From Renibacterium sp. (GTDB lineage: Bacteria > Actinomycetota > Actinomycetes > Actinomycetales > Micrococcaceae), in contig JAFOLH010000015.1 in assembly GCA_017419405.1 (NCBI GenBank), positions 62,001 to 126,000 on the forward strand: a DNA stretch of 64,000 nt, written 5' to 3'. The position numbers were made by a program, and so were the translations under genes. Of this stretch, positions 1-9,025 are shown one piece after another; positions within the stretch are counted from its first letter, which is position 1, and every line of letters starts with the position of its first letter. Under the pieces are notes generated by a model, which saw only the letters and a program-made list of their open reading frames with translations, made no database searches and was not told where the DNA came from.

Positions 1-21
1 GTCATTTTTGCCTTTGTTAGA

Positions 22-86
22 GTCCTGCGGCACACGTCGCAGGACAGGACTCAGGGCGGGGTCCACGGTGGAACCCCGCCCTGAGT
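22..86 (-). terminator. Twin hairpins downstream of the ABC binding protein
   Basis: Two adjacent stem-loops lie just after the stop codon of the leftward binding-protein gene. The first in the direction of transcription pairs ACTCAGGG-CGGGG (from 49) with its complement ending at 86, around a loop of about 5 bases. The second pairs GTCCTGCG (22-29) with CGCAGGAC (38-45). Neither is followed by a T-rich run in the leftward direction, so this is a likely but not canonical terminator. Confidence 0.55.
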
Positions 87-90
87 GTCC

Positions 91-1728
91 TCAGTTTTTG
101 GAAACTACCGCTGCGCGGAACTTGAAGGCCGCGTCGAGGGTCTGTTCAACCCCGTTCACATTCTTGCCCGCAACCGCGATCTGCTCGCCCTGCAGGATCG
201 GCAGCGTGGAGAGGTCCTTCGCTTCCAATTCCTGGATTTGCGCGATCAGCTCGGCCCGCTTGGCCTTGTCGTCGGTGCCCTGCTGCTGTGCGATCAAGCT
301 CTGCACTTCAGGATTGTCGTAACGGTTCGCCAGGAAGTTGTCCTTGACGAAGAACGGGGTCAAGTAGTTGTCCGCGTCCGAGTAATCCGGGAACCAACCC
401 AGCTGGTACACCGGGTACAGGTCCTGGGTGCGGTCCTTGGAGTACTGGACCCATTCCGTCGACTGCAGGTTGACCGTGAACAAGCCGGACTTCTCCAACT
501 GATCCTTCACCTTGGCGTATTCGTCGCCGGATCCGGGGCCGTAGTGGTCCGGGTTGTACTGCAAGTTGATGGTGACCGGGCCGGTGACTCCGGCGTCCGC
601 GAAGCGCTGCTTGGCTTTGTCCAGGCTGGGCCCGCCGTTGCCGTCGCCGTAAAGCGACTTGAGCGGCTCGGTGGCATTCGCCAGGCCCGAGGGGACCGGC
701 GAATACACCGGGCTGTAGGTGCCTTTGTAGACATCCTCGGCGATCGACTTGCGGTCGATCACATCGGCCATCGCCTGGCGGACGGCAAGCGCCTTCTTCG
801 GATCCGCTTCTGCGGTCTTGGCACCGAACGGCATGGTGTCGAAGTTGAAGACCATGTAACGCAATTCGCCGCCCGGACCTGTCAAGACTTTGACATTGTC
901 CTTGGTCTTGAGGTCGCCGATGTCGGTTGCGCTCAAGCTGCGCCAGGCCACGTCGATCTTGTTGGTCTGGATATCGAGCTTGAGGTTGTTCGCGTCCGCG
1001 TAGTACTTGATGTTGACGACGTCGCTCTTCGGCTTGTCGATCAGGCCCACATAACTCGGGTTGGCCTTGAGGCTCACCAATTCGTTCTTCTTGTAGCTGG
1101 TGATGTCGTACGGGCCGGCGAACGGGCGCGCCTTGGCGATGTCCTCATCGGACATGATCTTGTCCGCCGGGAAGACTTCATCGTCCACGATCGGGCCGGC
1201 CACCGTGGTCAGCACCCCGGGGAAGGTCTGGTCATTGGGCTGCTTGAGCTTGAAGACCGCGGTATCCGCATCCGGCGTGGTGATGCTGTCCAAGTTGGTG
1301 AGCAGCGATGCCGGGCCCTGCGGGTCGTTGATTTTGACGATCCGGTCGAAGCTGAACTTGACGTCCTTGGAGTCGAGCGTGTGGCCGTTCGCGAATTTGA
1401 GGTTGGGCCGCAGCTTCACGGTGAACTCGGTCGGCGAAGTGAACGACGCCGATTGGGCCAGATCCGGCTCGATTTCCTTGCCGCCGGGCTTGATGTTCAT
1501 CAGCAGCGGGTAGACCTGGGTCTCCATGAACTGCGATCCATTGTCGTAGGAACCCGCGGGATCCAACGCAACGACCTTGTCAGTGGTGCCGATCGTGTAA
1601 CTGCCGCTGCCGCCAGAAGCACCGGTGTCTCCGGTGTTGCCTGCCGGGCCGGTGCAAGCCGTGAGCGCAAGCGCGGACACGCCCGCAAAAGCCGCGAAAT
1701 AGCGCAGCTTGTGTGTGTTCTTGGACAT
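91..1728 (-). CDS. ABC transporter substrate-binding lipoprotein, family 5 (oligopeptide/nickel type)
   Basis: This 545-residue protein is an extracellular solute-binding protein of the DppA/OppA family, which captures peptides or similar ligands for an ABC importer. The N-terminus (MSKNTHKLRYFAAF) has basic residues, a hydrophobic stretch and the lipobox LTAC, so it should be a membrane-anchored lipoprotein. The body carries family-5 features such as GSYDNGSQFMETQVYPLL and a long C-terminal domain with YPVYQLGWFPDYSDADNYL, typical of peptide binders. I start it at ATG 1728, which follows a GAAAG ribosome site, rather than an in-frame ATG 17 codons upstream. No permease or ATPase genes lie beside it here; they may lie beyond the left edge. 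The ligand is unknown. Confidence 0.88.
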   Translation of the reverse strand: MSKNTHKLRYFAAFAGVSALALTACTGPAGNTGDTGASGGSGSYTIGTTDKVVALDPAGSYDNGSQFMETQVYPLLMNIKPGGKEIEPDLAQSASFTSPTEFTVKLRPNLKFANGHTLDSKDVKFSFDRIVKINDPQGPASLLTNLDSITTPDADTAVFKLKQPNDQTFPGVLTTVAGPIVDDEVFPADKIMSDEDIAKARPFAGPYDITSYKKNELVSLKANPSYVGLIDKPKSDVVNIKYYADANNLKLDIQTNKIDVAWRSLSATDIGDLKTKDNVKVLTGPGGELRYMVFNFDTMPFGAKTAEADPKKALAVRQAMADVIDRKSIAEDVYKGTYSPVYSPVPSGLANATEPLKSLYGDGNGGPSLDKAKQRFADAGVTGPVTINLQYNPDHYGPGSGDEYAKVKDQLEKSGLFTVNLQSTEWVQYSKDRTQDLYPVYQLGWFPDYSDADNYLTPFFVKDNFLANRYDNPEVQSLIAQQQGTDDKAKRAELIAQIQELEAKDLSTLPILQGEQIAVAGKNVNGVEQTLDAAFKFRAAVVSKN

Positions 1729-1874
1729 CTGCGAACTTTCTTTCGAAGAGTGATTTGCGCTGCCAATGCCCCCCAGCAAACCACCAATCGGTGTGAGTCA
1801 GCGCACAATCGTGATGCACTGTTTCTACCAGAGATTGACGCACTTTTCTCCTCGAGGGCAAAAGTTGCAATCAG

Positions 1875-2567
1875 TTAGTTATCACGCAAAGCCTGTGCCT
1901 GGTCTGAAAATTGGCCAAAAATTTGCCCCGCGACGCGCTGCCGCAAACTGTTCTGCCGGGCGAAGTCGAGCAGCAGGCTTCCGGCGGTCCGCGGGGCCAG
2001 CTCGGCGGACATCCCGCTGTCCAGCCAGGCTGCGAGCAACGCTTCATCCAGTTCGAGGTGGAACTGCACGCCGAGGGCGCTGCCGAACCGGAAGGCCTGG
2101 TTCGGACAGCCCGCGGTGTGGGCCAGCAACTCTGCCCCTTCGGGCAGCCCGGCATTGTCGGTATGCCAGTGCAGCACATCGATTCCGGTCAGGCCGGCCA
2201 GCTCGCCGGCGGCCTGGACCGGCCCGACGCCGATCTCCCGGGTAGCGCCGTAGTCCACCGCCGCGCCCAAAGCGAGCGCGATGATCTGATGCCCCAGGCA
2301 GACGCCCAATACCGGAACCTGCGCCGCTATCGCATCCCGGACGAGTTGCTGCTCCAGAGCCAGCGCGGGATGCGCTTCGACGTCTCCGGCATCCATCGGT
2401 CCGCCCATCAGCACCAGGCCGCAGAGGTCCGCCGCCGGCGGCAACTGCGAAGCGGATTCGGTGAGCAGGTTGCGGATCCGGTATTCGACGCCGGAGGCAT
2501 CCAGTGCGGCCGCGATGAGTCCGGGACCTTCGACCGGGACGTGCTGCAGGATCAGAACGTAAGCCAT
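1875..2567 (-). CDS. Class I glutamine amidotransferase-like protein
   Basis: A 230-residue stand-alone class I glutamine amidotransferase domain (GATase1, GMP-synthase-like). It has the nucleophile elbow GVCLGHQ with Cys90 and the partner motif VQFHLE with His170 and Glu172, so the catalytic triad is intact. Proteins of this group are annotated as GMP synthase-like amidotransferases, but most have no established acceptor substrate; none is suggested by neighbours here. I start at ATG 2567 (MAYVLILQHV), which begins the first beta strand of the fold; the longer frame upstream has no homology-like features. It lies on the same strand as the binding-protein gene, with about 150 bases between them. 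Confidence 0.85.
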   Translation of the reverse strand: MAYVLILQHVPVEGPGLIAAALDASGVEYRIRNLLTESASQLPPAADLCGLVLMGGPMDAGDVEAHPALALEQQLVRDAIAAQVPVLGVCLGHQIIALALGAAVDYGATREIGVGPVQAAGELAGLTGIDVLHWHTDNAGLPEGAELLAHTAGCPNQAFRFGSALGVQFHLELDEALLAAWLDSGMSAELAPRTAGSLLLDFARQNSLRQRVAGQIFGQFSDQAQALRDN

Positions 2568-2699
2568 ACCGGCAATGCTAGGCCGGGAAGCTCCACGGCC
2601 CGGCACATCTGCGGAACTCCGGCCGCAATTCGGGCCAGTTCTTCGGCGTTGGTCCGGTCTGCCGGTTCCGCGCCGCGGCGGACCATCAGCCGGCGGCCA

Positions 2700-3824
2700 C
2701 TAGTCCACCGACGCCAGCGAACGTGCCGCGTCGATCGTGGCCTGCCCGAGCACCCGGGTTCCCTGGTAGAGCACCACGGTCTGCCCGGGCGCGACGCCGC
2801 GCAACGGGTCGATCAGGTTGACCACGAGCAATGGCGCGCCCTCGTCGTCGGTGATCATATGGGCCCGTGCCGGGACCGGGTCGCCGTGCGCCCGGACCTG
2901 CGCCATGCAATCGAATTCGGCGCCCGAATGCACCTCCGCGATCGGCTCACCGGCCCAGGAGACCTTGATCCCGCGGATTTCGTCCATTGCGAGCAGCTGC
3001 TCCGGCCCGACGACCACGGTGTTCTCCTTGGGCCGGATTTCCAATACGAAGCGCGGCTTTCCATCGGCCGCCGGAGTGCCCAGTTTGAGCCCGCGGCGCT
3101 GGCCGACAGTAAAGGCATTGGCGCCCTCGTGGGTGCCCACCTTGGCTCCGCTCTGATCCACGATCTCGCCCGGGGTCATCTCGATTTTCTCGGCGAGCCA
3201 GCCCCGGGTGTCGCCGTCGGAAATGAAACAGATGTCGTGGCTGTCCGGTTTCTTGGCCACCGAGAGGCCGCGGCGCTCGGCCTCGGCGCGCACCTCGGCT
3301 TTGGTCTGCGCATCCGCGAGCGGGAACATCGAATGCTTGAGCTGCTCATGGGTGAGCACGCCCAGCACGTAGGACTGGTCTTTGGCCCAGTCGTTGGCCC
3401 GGTGCAATTCGTAGTTGCCGTCCGCATCCTGGTCCACTCGGGCGTAGTGCCCGGTGCAGACCGCGTCGAAACCCAGCGCCAGGGCCTTTTCCAGCAGCGC
3501 CGCGAACTTGATCCGTTCGTTGCAGCGCATGCAGGGGTTGGGGGTGCGCCCGGCCGCGTATTCCGCGATGAAGTCGTCCACCACGTCTTCTTTGAAGCGT
3601 TCGGAGAAGTCCCAGACGTAATACGGGATGCCGAGCTTCTCGCAGGCCTTCCAGGCGTCCGTGGAGTCCTCGATCGTGCAGCAGCCCCGGCTGCCGGTGC
3701 GCAGCGTGCCGGGCATCCTGGACAGAGCCAAGTGCACGCCAACTACCTCGTGCCCGGCCTCGACGGCCCGGGCAGCGGCGACTGCGGAGTCCACTCCCCC
3801 GCTCATGGCGGCTAAAACCTTCAT
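2700..3824 (-). CDS. mnmA: tRNA-specific 2-thiouridylase MnmA
   Basis: MnmA activates U34 of Lys, Glu and Gln tRNAs by adenylation and inserts sulfur to give 2-thiouridine. The 374-residue protein has the PP-loop SGGVDS (residues 8-13) for ATP, the catalytic cysteine pair at Cys101 (PNPCMRCN) and Cys199 (SHDICFI), and the C-terminal barrel ([10 protein letters not shown] onwards). The numbering of the two cysteines closely matches the E. coli enzyme. It begins 4 bases after the cysteine desulfurase gene, which supplies the sulfur, so the two are almost certainly one operon. About 130 bases between its stop and the next gene contain nothing I can support. Confidence 0.96.
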   Translation of the reverse strand: MKVLAAMSGGVDSAVAAARAVEAGHEVVGVHLALSRMPGTLRTGSRGCCTIEDSTDAWKACEKLGIPYYVWDFSERFKEDVVDDFIAEYAAGRTPNPCMRCNERIKFAALLEKALALGFDAVCTGHYARVDQDADGNYELHRANDWAKDQSYVLGVLTHEQLKHSMFPLADAQTKAEVRAEAERRGLSVAKKPDSHDICFISDGDTRGWLAEKIEMTPGEIVDQSGAKVGTHEGANAFTVGQRRGLKLGTPAADGKPRFVLEIRPKENTVVVGPEQLLAMDEIRGIKVSWAGEPIAEVHSGAEFDCMAQVRAHGDPVPARAHMITDDEGAPLLVVNLIDPLRGVAPGQTVVLYQGTRVLGQATIDAARSLASVD

Positions 3825-3828
3825 ACTG

Positions 3829-5061
3829 CTACAACTTCCCTACTGGTTTCCGCTGCACATCCTGAGTTGCTGCGGTTTGAATACTCGATACATGCCCGGC
3901 CATACCCGCTTGTTTAGCTTGAGCATGCGCGGCCGGCAATGCGGCAACAAGAGCGTCAACGTCGTTTTTGGTCGAAGTATGCCCCAAGCTGAATCGCTGC
4001 GCACCGCGAGCAGTGTCTTCGTCTAAGCCCATCGACAACAACACATGGGACGGTCGGGGAACCCCGGCGGTACATGCCGAACCGGTCGACGTCTCGATGC
4101 CGGCCATATCCAAAAGGAACAGCAGCGAATCGCCTTCGCAACCGGGGAAAGTGAAATGCGCGTTTCCAGGCAGCCGGTGCTCCATTGACCCGCGAAGGAC
4201 GGCATCGGGGATCTCGCCCCGCACGCGCGCGATCAAATCGTCGCGCAATCCGGACAACCGCGCCATCTCTTCCGGCAATTGCCCGACGGCGGCGTCGGCA
4301 GCCGCCGCGAACGCCGCGATCGACGGCGTGTCCAACGTTCCGGAACGGACATCCCGTTCCTGGCCGCCGCCATGTTGCACCGGCGTGAGTTTGACCGCCC
4401 GGCCGAGCAGCAAGGCGCCGACGCCCACCGGGCCGCCGATCTTGTGCCCGCTGATCGACATCGCAGCAAGCCCGGAGGCAGCGAAATCGACCGGAATCGA
4501 GCCGAAAGCCTGAACTGCATCGGAGTGCACCGGAATGCCGTGGCCTGCGGCGAGCGCGACGATATCTGCGATCGGCTGTACCGTGCCGACCTCGTTGTTC
4601 GCCCACATCACGGTGACCAGGGCGATCGACTCCGGATCGTCGTCGAGCGCGTTCCGGTACGCCACCAGGTCCAGAACGCCGTCGGCGTCGACCGGCAGCC
4701 AGACCGCTTCCGCACCCTCGTGGGCCACAAGCCACTCCACGGTGTCTTGCACTGCGGGATGCTCGATCGTGGAGACCAGAATTCGCTTCCGGTGCTTATC
4801 AGCTGAGTTTCGAGACCAGTAAAGCCCCTTGACCGCGAGGTTGTCCGCCTCGGTGCCGCCGGAGACGAAAATCACTTCGGAAAAGTGCGCACCAGCCGCT
4901 TTTGCCAGCGTCTCGCGCGACTGCTCGACCACCAAACGGGCACGACGACCCGAGCCGTGCAGCGACGAAGGGTTGCCGCTACGGCTGAGTTCTTGGGTGA
5001 GTGCGGCCAACGCCGGCCCGGAAATGGGGGTAGTTGCCGCATGATCTAAGTACACGGGCAC
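3829..5061 (-). CDS. Cysteine desulfurase (NifS/IscS family)
   Basis: A PLP enzyme that takes sulfur from cysteine as an enzyme-bound persulfide. The 410-residue protein begins with the family signature YLDHAATTP, has the PLP lysine in SGHKIGGP (Lys207) and the persulfide cysteine in STGSACTAG (Cys330). It is the first gene of a two-gene unit with mnmA, so its main client is probably tRNA thiolation; it may also serve Fe-S assembly. The last 20 residues or so ([16 protein letters not shown]) are a low-complexity tail not needed for the fold. Confidence 0.94.
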   Translation of the reverse strand: MPVYLDHAATTPISGPALAALTQELSRSGNPSSLHGSGRRARLVVEQSRETLAKAAGAHFSEVIFVSGGTEADNLAVKGLYWSRNSADKHRKRILVSTIEHPAVQDTVEWLVAHEGAEAVWLPVDADGVLDLVAYRNALDDDPESIALVTVMWANNEVGTVQPIADIVALAAGHGIPVHSDAVQAFGSIPVDFAASGLAAMSISGHKIGGPVGVGALLLGRAVKLTPVQHGGGQERDVRSGTLDTPSIAAFAAAADAAVGQLPEEMARLSGLRDDLIARVRGEIPDAVLRGSMEHRLPGNAHFTFPGCEGDSLLFLLDMAGIETSTGSACTAGVPRPSHVLLSMGLDEDTARGAQRFSLGHTSTKNDVDALVAALPAAHAQAKQAGMAGHVSSIQTAATQDVQRKPVGKL

Positions 5062-5310
5062 CTGGCAATTCTACCGTGAACCGTCATTGAGCGTGAATTC
5101 TTGCCCGCCGCATTCACGCCCGCACAAATAGCGTGACCAGCGTGATTCAAGTTGCTAGTGTGCAGACTTTTCGTGTCGGGATCCGAGCTATCTGTGCAGA
5201 AGTAATGTGCCGATTCCAGGATTCGGACCGAGTAGCCTTTGCCTGAAGCAACTGCCTATGCTCAGGACACCCAAAATACGAGATACCTATCTCACCAATT
5301 GAGACGACTA
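5062..5310. promoter_or_regulatory. Intergenic region with repeated GCGTGA half-sites between cysteine desulfurase and MFS genes
   Basis: This divergent gap must carry promoters for both flanking genes. It contains an inverted repeat, CGTGAAT (5092-5098) with ATTCACG (5112-5118), followed by two more GCGTGA words near 5131 and 5141. This spacing suggests an operator for a regulator, but none is encoded next to it. No gene is visible in the gap. Confidence 0.3.
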
Positions 5311-6507
5311 ATGACTGAACACGATATCGGCTGGCGGCGGTGGTACATGCTGGGTTTGGCCGTGGCGGCGCAAGCCACCAGTTCGATCGTGGTCAACGGG
5401 ATGGCCTTCCTGATCCCGAGCCTGAACCGGCAATGGGGGCTGAACCTGGTCCAGTCCGGATTCCTGGTCGGCATGCCGCTGGCCGGCACGATGCTGGTGC
5501 TGATCGCCTGGGGCGCCGTCATCGACCGGATCGGCGAACGGCGGTCGCTGGGCATCGGACTGGCCCTGACGGCGCTGACCATGAGCGCAGCCGCGCTCAG
5601 CAGCAACCCGGTACAGCTCGGCCTCTGGCTGTTCTTCGCAGGCGCGGCCACCGCGTGCACCAACTCCGCCGGCGGCCGGATCGTGGTCGGCTGGTTTCCG
5701 GCCCGGCAGCGCGGTTTGGCCATGGGCATCCGACAGATGGCGCAACCGCTCGGCGTCGCCATCGCCTCGGTGATGCTGCCGTTGCTGGCCGAATCGGGCT
5801 CCCTGCAAGGCTCGCTCTGGTCCGTCGTGGCAATCTCCGTTCTGGTCACCGGACTGTGCTGGATCGGCATCAGCAATCCGCCGCGCCGGGCCAAACGCGA
5901 ATCGCCCGGCGCAGAGAACCCCTACCGGCAGAACAATTTCCTGTTCCGGATCCATCTGGTCTCGGCGATCTTGGTGATTCCGCAGTTCACGCTGTGGACT
6001 TTTTCCCTGGTGTGGCTGCTCGGCGAACGGCAGTTGGCCCCAGCGCTCGCCGGCGCGATCATCGCCTTCGCGCAGATCGCCGGCGCGCTGGGCCGGATCG
6101 CGGCTGGGATCTGGTCGGACCGCGCCGGCTCCCGGGTCCGTCCGCTACGGTTGATCGCGCTCGCGGCCGCCGCCGGAATGCTGCTGCTGGCGCTGACCGA
6201 CTGGCTGGACTCCCCCGCTTCGATTGCGCTGCTGGTCATCGCCTCGGTGATCACCGTGGCGGACAACGGCTTGGCCTTCACTTCGGTCGCCGAGGCTGCC
6301 GGTCCGTATTGGTCCGGTCGGGCCCTCGGGGCGCAGAACACCGGCCAGTTCCTGGTCGCCGCGATCGTGCCGCCGGCCATCGGCGCGTTGATCGGCGTCG
6401 TCGGCTATCCGCTCGCCTTCGCCCTGATCGGTGCGGCTCCGCTGCTGGCCGCACCGCTGGTGCCGAACCAGGCTGCCGAAAAGGCCGCGGTCCAGGCTGC
6501 CGGCTGA
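5311..6507 (+). CDS. Major facilitator superfamily (MFS) transporter
   Basis: A 398-residue membrane protein with about 12 hydrophobic segments. After the first loops it has an MFS-type motif (IDRIGERRSLGIG, equivalent to the conserved loop 2-3 motif A) and the mirrored motif in the second half (WSDRAGSRVRPLRL). It also has the CynX/NimT-like pattern PARQRGLAMGIRQMAQPLG common in actinobacterial permeases. Substrate and direction cannot be told from sequence. An in-frame TTG lies 24 codons upstream, but ATG 5311 (MTEHDIGWRRW) fits the usual N-terminus better. It stands alone, convergent with the following lipoprotein gene. Confidence 0.86.
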   Translation: MTEHDIGWRRWYMLGLAVAAQATSSIVVNGMAFLIPSLNRQWGLNLVQSGFLVGMPLAGTMLVLIAWGAVIDRIGERRSLGIGLALTALTMSAAALSSNPVQLGLWLFFAGAATACTNSAGGRIVVGWFPARQRGLAMGIRQMAQPLGVAIASVMLPLLAESGSLQGSLWSVVAISVLVTGLCWIGISNPPRRAKRESPGAENPYRQNNFLFRIHLVSAILVIPQFTLWTFSLVWLLGERQLAPALAGAIIAFAQIAGALGRIAAGIWSDRAGSRVRPLRLIALAAAAGMLLLALTDWLDSPASIALLVIASVITVADNGLAFTSVAEAAGPYWSGRALGAQNTGQFLVAAIVPPAIGALIGVVGYPLAFALIGAAPLLAAPLVPNQAAEKAAVQAAG

Positions 6508-6531
6508 TCTGCTGCCCCGGAACAACGGCGG

Positions 6532-7266
6532 CTATTGGGCCGGCGGCTGCACGGTCAATTCGTCCCGCAGCGCCGCCAGGGTCGGATCGATCAGGGCCTC
6601 GGCCGGGCAGGCCAGGGAGAGCACCAGACCCACGCCGGCGTGGTTGAGCATCCGGGCACTGAAGATGTTGGCCGGGACCCCGGCGACGGCGGGCTTCCGG
6701 GCACTGAGGAATTGGATCACCGGGCCGGGTTTGCCGGCATCACCGGTCCATGGCCAATCGGTATCCCGCAACGCCTCGGCGGCCAGCTCCGGAACCAGGT
6801 ATTTGAACAGGGCCAGTGTCGAGGAACGGTCGTCTTCAGTGACCATGAGTGCTTGCTGGTCCACGGTCTGCCAATAGTCCAGCAGGCAGCCATTGGCATT
6901 TTGGTATCTGGTGAGCCCGGCCCGTTTGTCGATCAGCTTGGTCCAGGCCGGAGCCGTCCCGGAACTCCGGCCGATTTGGTCGTTCCAGCCCACCGGTACG
7001 CCGACGGAGAGCGTGTTCCCAGCTTGCCAATCCAGGTTTTTGGCGGCAACCGCAGCAGCATCATGGCCGGGCGTGACCACCGGTCCCGGGTACGACGGCG
7101 GCGCGCTGCTCACCCGGTCGGAGCTCGTATCAGGCGCGGCCACGGTGAGCTGGCAGGCGGTGAGGCCGGCAACCACGGTCAGAGCGCAGACCAGGCCCAA
7201 AGCCCGTCTCGGCGAGCGACGGCCGGAGTCGGCTCGGCAGCGCAATGGGTCCTCCTTCGTCGGCAT
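6532..7266 (-). CDS. Putative secreted lipoprotein, function unknown
   Basis: A 244-residue protein with an arginine-rich N-terminus, a hydrophobic segment and a lipobox (GLTAC), predicting export and lipid anchoring. The mature part is not one I recognise. It has several cysteines (GCLLDYW, LACPAE) and tryptophans, which would suit a small extracytoplasmic domain stabilised by a disulfide. The gene starts back to back with the SGNH hydrolase gene, the two starts being under 100 bases apart. I start it at ATG 7266; an in-frame ATG 4 codons upstream is possible. Confidence 0.65.
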   Translation of the reverse strand: MPTKEDPLRCRADSGRRSPRRALGLVCALTVVAGLTACQLTVAAPDTSSDRVSSAPPSYPGPVVTPGHDAAAVAAKNLDWQAGNTLSVGVPVGWNDQIGRSSGTAPAWTKLIDKRAGLTRYQNANGCLLDYWQTVDQQALMVTEDDRSSTLALFKYLVPELAAEALRDTDWPWTGDAGKPGPVIQFLSARKPAVAGVPANIFSARMLNHAGVGLVLSLACPAEALIDPTLAALRDELTVQPPAQ

Positions 7267-7360
7267 TCCTCCCAGCACATACAGTAACCGGTGAACCGCC
7301 CGGCCCGATCGGACAAACCTACGTTGGCGTAACCGGGCGCCTCAGGCGCAGGATAGGAAG

Positions 7361-8203
7361 GTGATGAATCAGCACTGCCCGGCCGGACATGCCGGAACCC
7401 CCTCCGAAACCGATCTGCACCCCTGGATGCGCTATGTGGCCATGGGTGATTCCTTCACTGAGGGAATTGGCGACCCCGAGCCCGGAAACCCGGGCGGCAC
7501 CCGGGGCTGGGCGGATCGCCTGGCCGAAGAGCTGAACAAAGGCCACCACGACTTCGCCTACGCGAACCTCGCCATCCGGGGACGCCTGCTGCAGCAGATC
7601 CTGGACGAGCAACTCGAACCCGCGCTCGCGCTCAAACCTGATCTGATCTCGATCTCCGCGGGCGGCAACGACTTGATCCGGCCTGGTTCGGATCCCGATG
7701 CGCTGGCCGAAACCCTGGATTCCGCGGTCGGCAAGATGTCGGCCTCCGGGGCCACCGTGCTGCTGTTCAACGGCCCGGACATCCGGGACACCCCGGTGCT
7801 GGGCCTGGTCCGGGGGCGGGTCGCGGTCTACAACGAGAATCTGCGGACCGTGGCGGCCCGCCATGATGCCGTGATTGCCGACATGTGGTCGCTCCGTGAG
7901 CTTTCGGACCCGCAGATGTGGGATGACGATCGCTTGCACTTTTCGCCCTTGGGCCATCACCGGATCGCGATCATGGCCTTGGACTCGCTCAATGTGCCGC
8001 ACCAACTGGAGCCGTTGCGCCCCGCCGCGGTACCGCACCGGACCTGGCGCGAGGCCCGCAGCGAAGACCTGGTCTGGGCCCGGGAATTCTTGGTGCCCTG
8101 GGTGCTGCGCCGGATCCGCCATCAGTCCTCCGGCGACGGGATCACCGCCAAACGGCCGACGCCGGGCCCGGTTTTCGGCCCGGTGGACCGGAGCGGCCAC
8201 TAG
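7361..8203 (+). CDS. SGNH/GDSL-family hydrolase
   Basis: A 280-residue SGNH hydrolase, a family of esterases and lipases with a flexible Ser-His-Asp active site. The blocks are all present: GDSFTEG holds the nucleophile serine, SAGGNDLI is block III with the oxyanion Asn, and DDRLHFSPLGHH is block V with the catalytic Asp and His. No signal peptide is visible, so it should be cytoplasmic. The start is GTG 7361 or the ATG immediately after it at 7364; both follow AGGAAG. The C-terminal 60 residues (RTWREARSEDLVWAREFLVPW) recur in actinobacterial members of this group. The substrate is unknown. Confidence 0.87.
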   Translation: MMNQHCPAGHAGTPSETDLHPWMRYVAMGDSFTEGIGDPEPGNPGGTRGWADRLAEELNKGHHDFAYANLAIRGRLLQQILDEQLEPALALKPDLISISAGGNDLIRPGSDPDALAETLDSAVGKMSASGATVLLFNGPDIRDTPVLGLVRGRVAVYNENLRTVAARHDAVIADMWSLRELSDPQMWDDDRLHFSPLGHHRIAIMALDSLNVPHQLEPLRPAAVPHRTWREARSEDLVWAREFLVPWVLRRIRHQSSGDGITAKRPTPGPVFGPVDRSGH

Positions 8204-8225
8204 CGGAAATCCGCCGAGGTTTTCT

Positions 8226-8945
8226 TCAGCCGGCTTCCGTCGGGCCACCGAGCACGAACTCGGACCCCGGCGGGTTGCTGCTGAGCCGGGCCGAAATCCC
8301 GTCCAGCAGCAAGGCCCGTTTGCGCAGCCACCAGGCCTTGCCGTCGGTGTCGAAGGCGAGGCTGAGCAACTTCTCCAGGCCGTCCGGGTTCTTCACGTTC
8401 AGCGGCCCGGGCGGGTTCTGCGCGAACCTGGTCTGGGAGACCGCCTCGGGCTTGAGCGGCTTCATCCGGCTGATCCGCAAGCGGTAGGCGTTCATGTAGC
8501 TGTCGATGGTCAGGTCCGAAATCGTGTCCACGATCAGCACTGCGGATTCCGGGTCGAAGCCGAAGTCGATCAACGCTTCGGTGCTGGCCGCGAAAATGTA
8601 GACCACGCTGGATGGCGGTGCCGGCAGCCGCTGCAGTTCCGGGGCCACACCCGGGAACTCTTCGTACATGGTCCACATCACGTCGGTGAACTTTTCCAGG
8701 TATTCCCGCCAGTCCGCACCCGGAGTCGGCCATTTCGCTTCCGAAGCCATGAGATCGATGGCCATCGACACCAAGTCGTCGCGAGAGCCGACATGCCGGT
8801 ACAGCGAGGAGTGCTTGACCCCCAAAGAAGCCGCCACCGTGGACATGGTCAGATCTTCGAAGCCCAAGCCGATGGCGGCTCGGGCCACTGACTCCCGGGA
8901 GATGGTGGGCACCCGGCCGCGGCGGCGCACTTGTAGGTTGGTCAC
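8226..8945 (-). CDS. TetR family transcriptional regulator
   Basis: A 239-residue regulator. The N-terminal third has a TetR helix-turn-helix (TMSTVAASLGVKHSSLYRHVGSRDDLV); the rest is an all-helical ligand-binding domain with the TetR_C look of tetracycline-repressor relatives. The open frame runs much farther upstream, but that part is only the antisense of metX. GTG 8945 is the first sensible start, a few codons before the DNA-binding domain (VRRRGRVPTISRE). It is transcribed away from the end of metX; its target is unknown and may be its own gene or a distant one. Confidence 0.84.
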   Translation of the reverse strand: MTNLQVRRRGRVPTISRESVARAAIGLGFEDLTMSTVAASLGVKHSSLYRHVGSRDDLVSMAIDLMASEAKWPTPGADWREYLEKFTDVMWTMYEEFPGVAPELQRLPAPPSSVVYIFAASTEALIDFGFDPESAVLIVDTISDLTIDSYMNAYRLRISRMKPLKPEAVSQTRFAQNPPGPLNVKNPDGLEKLLSLAFDTDGKAWWLRKRALLLDGISARLSSNPPGSEFVLGGPTEAG

Positions 8946-9025
8946 CGGATCATCATATCTGTCAGGGGTGTTCGTCAGTACGGTGCTGAGCCGTGGCGGC
9001 GGAACTTTGCCCCAAAGGACTCGGA

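Noticed and set aside
2552-2686. 44-residue minus-strand frame (MVRRGAEPADRTNAEE...) between mnmA and the amidotransferase
   Set aside because: It overlaps the amidotransferase start, has no clear ribosome site and no recognisable similarity; could be a remnant but cannot be supported.
1911-3815. 634-codon open frame on the plus strand
   Set aside because: Antisense of the amidotransferase and mnmA, both of which have intact catalytic motifs.
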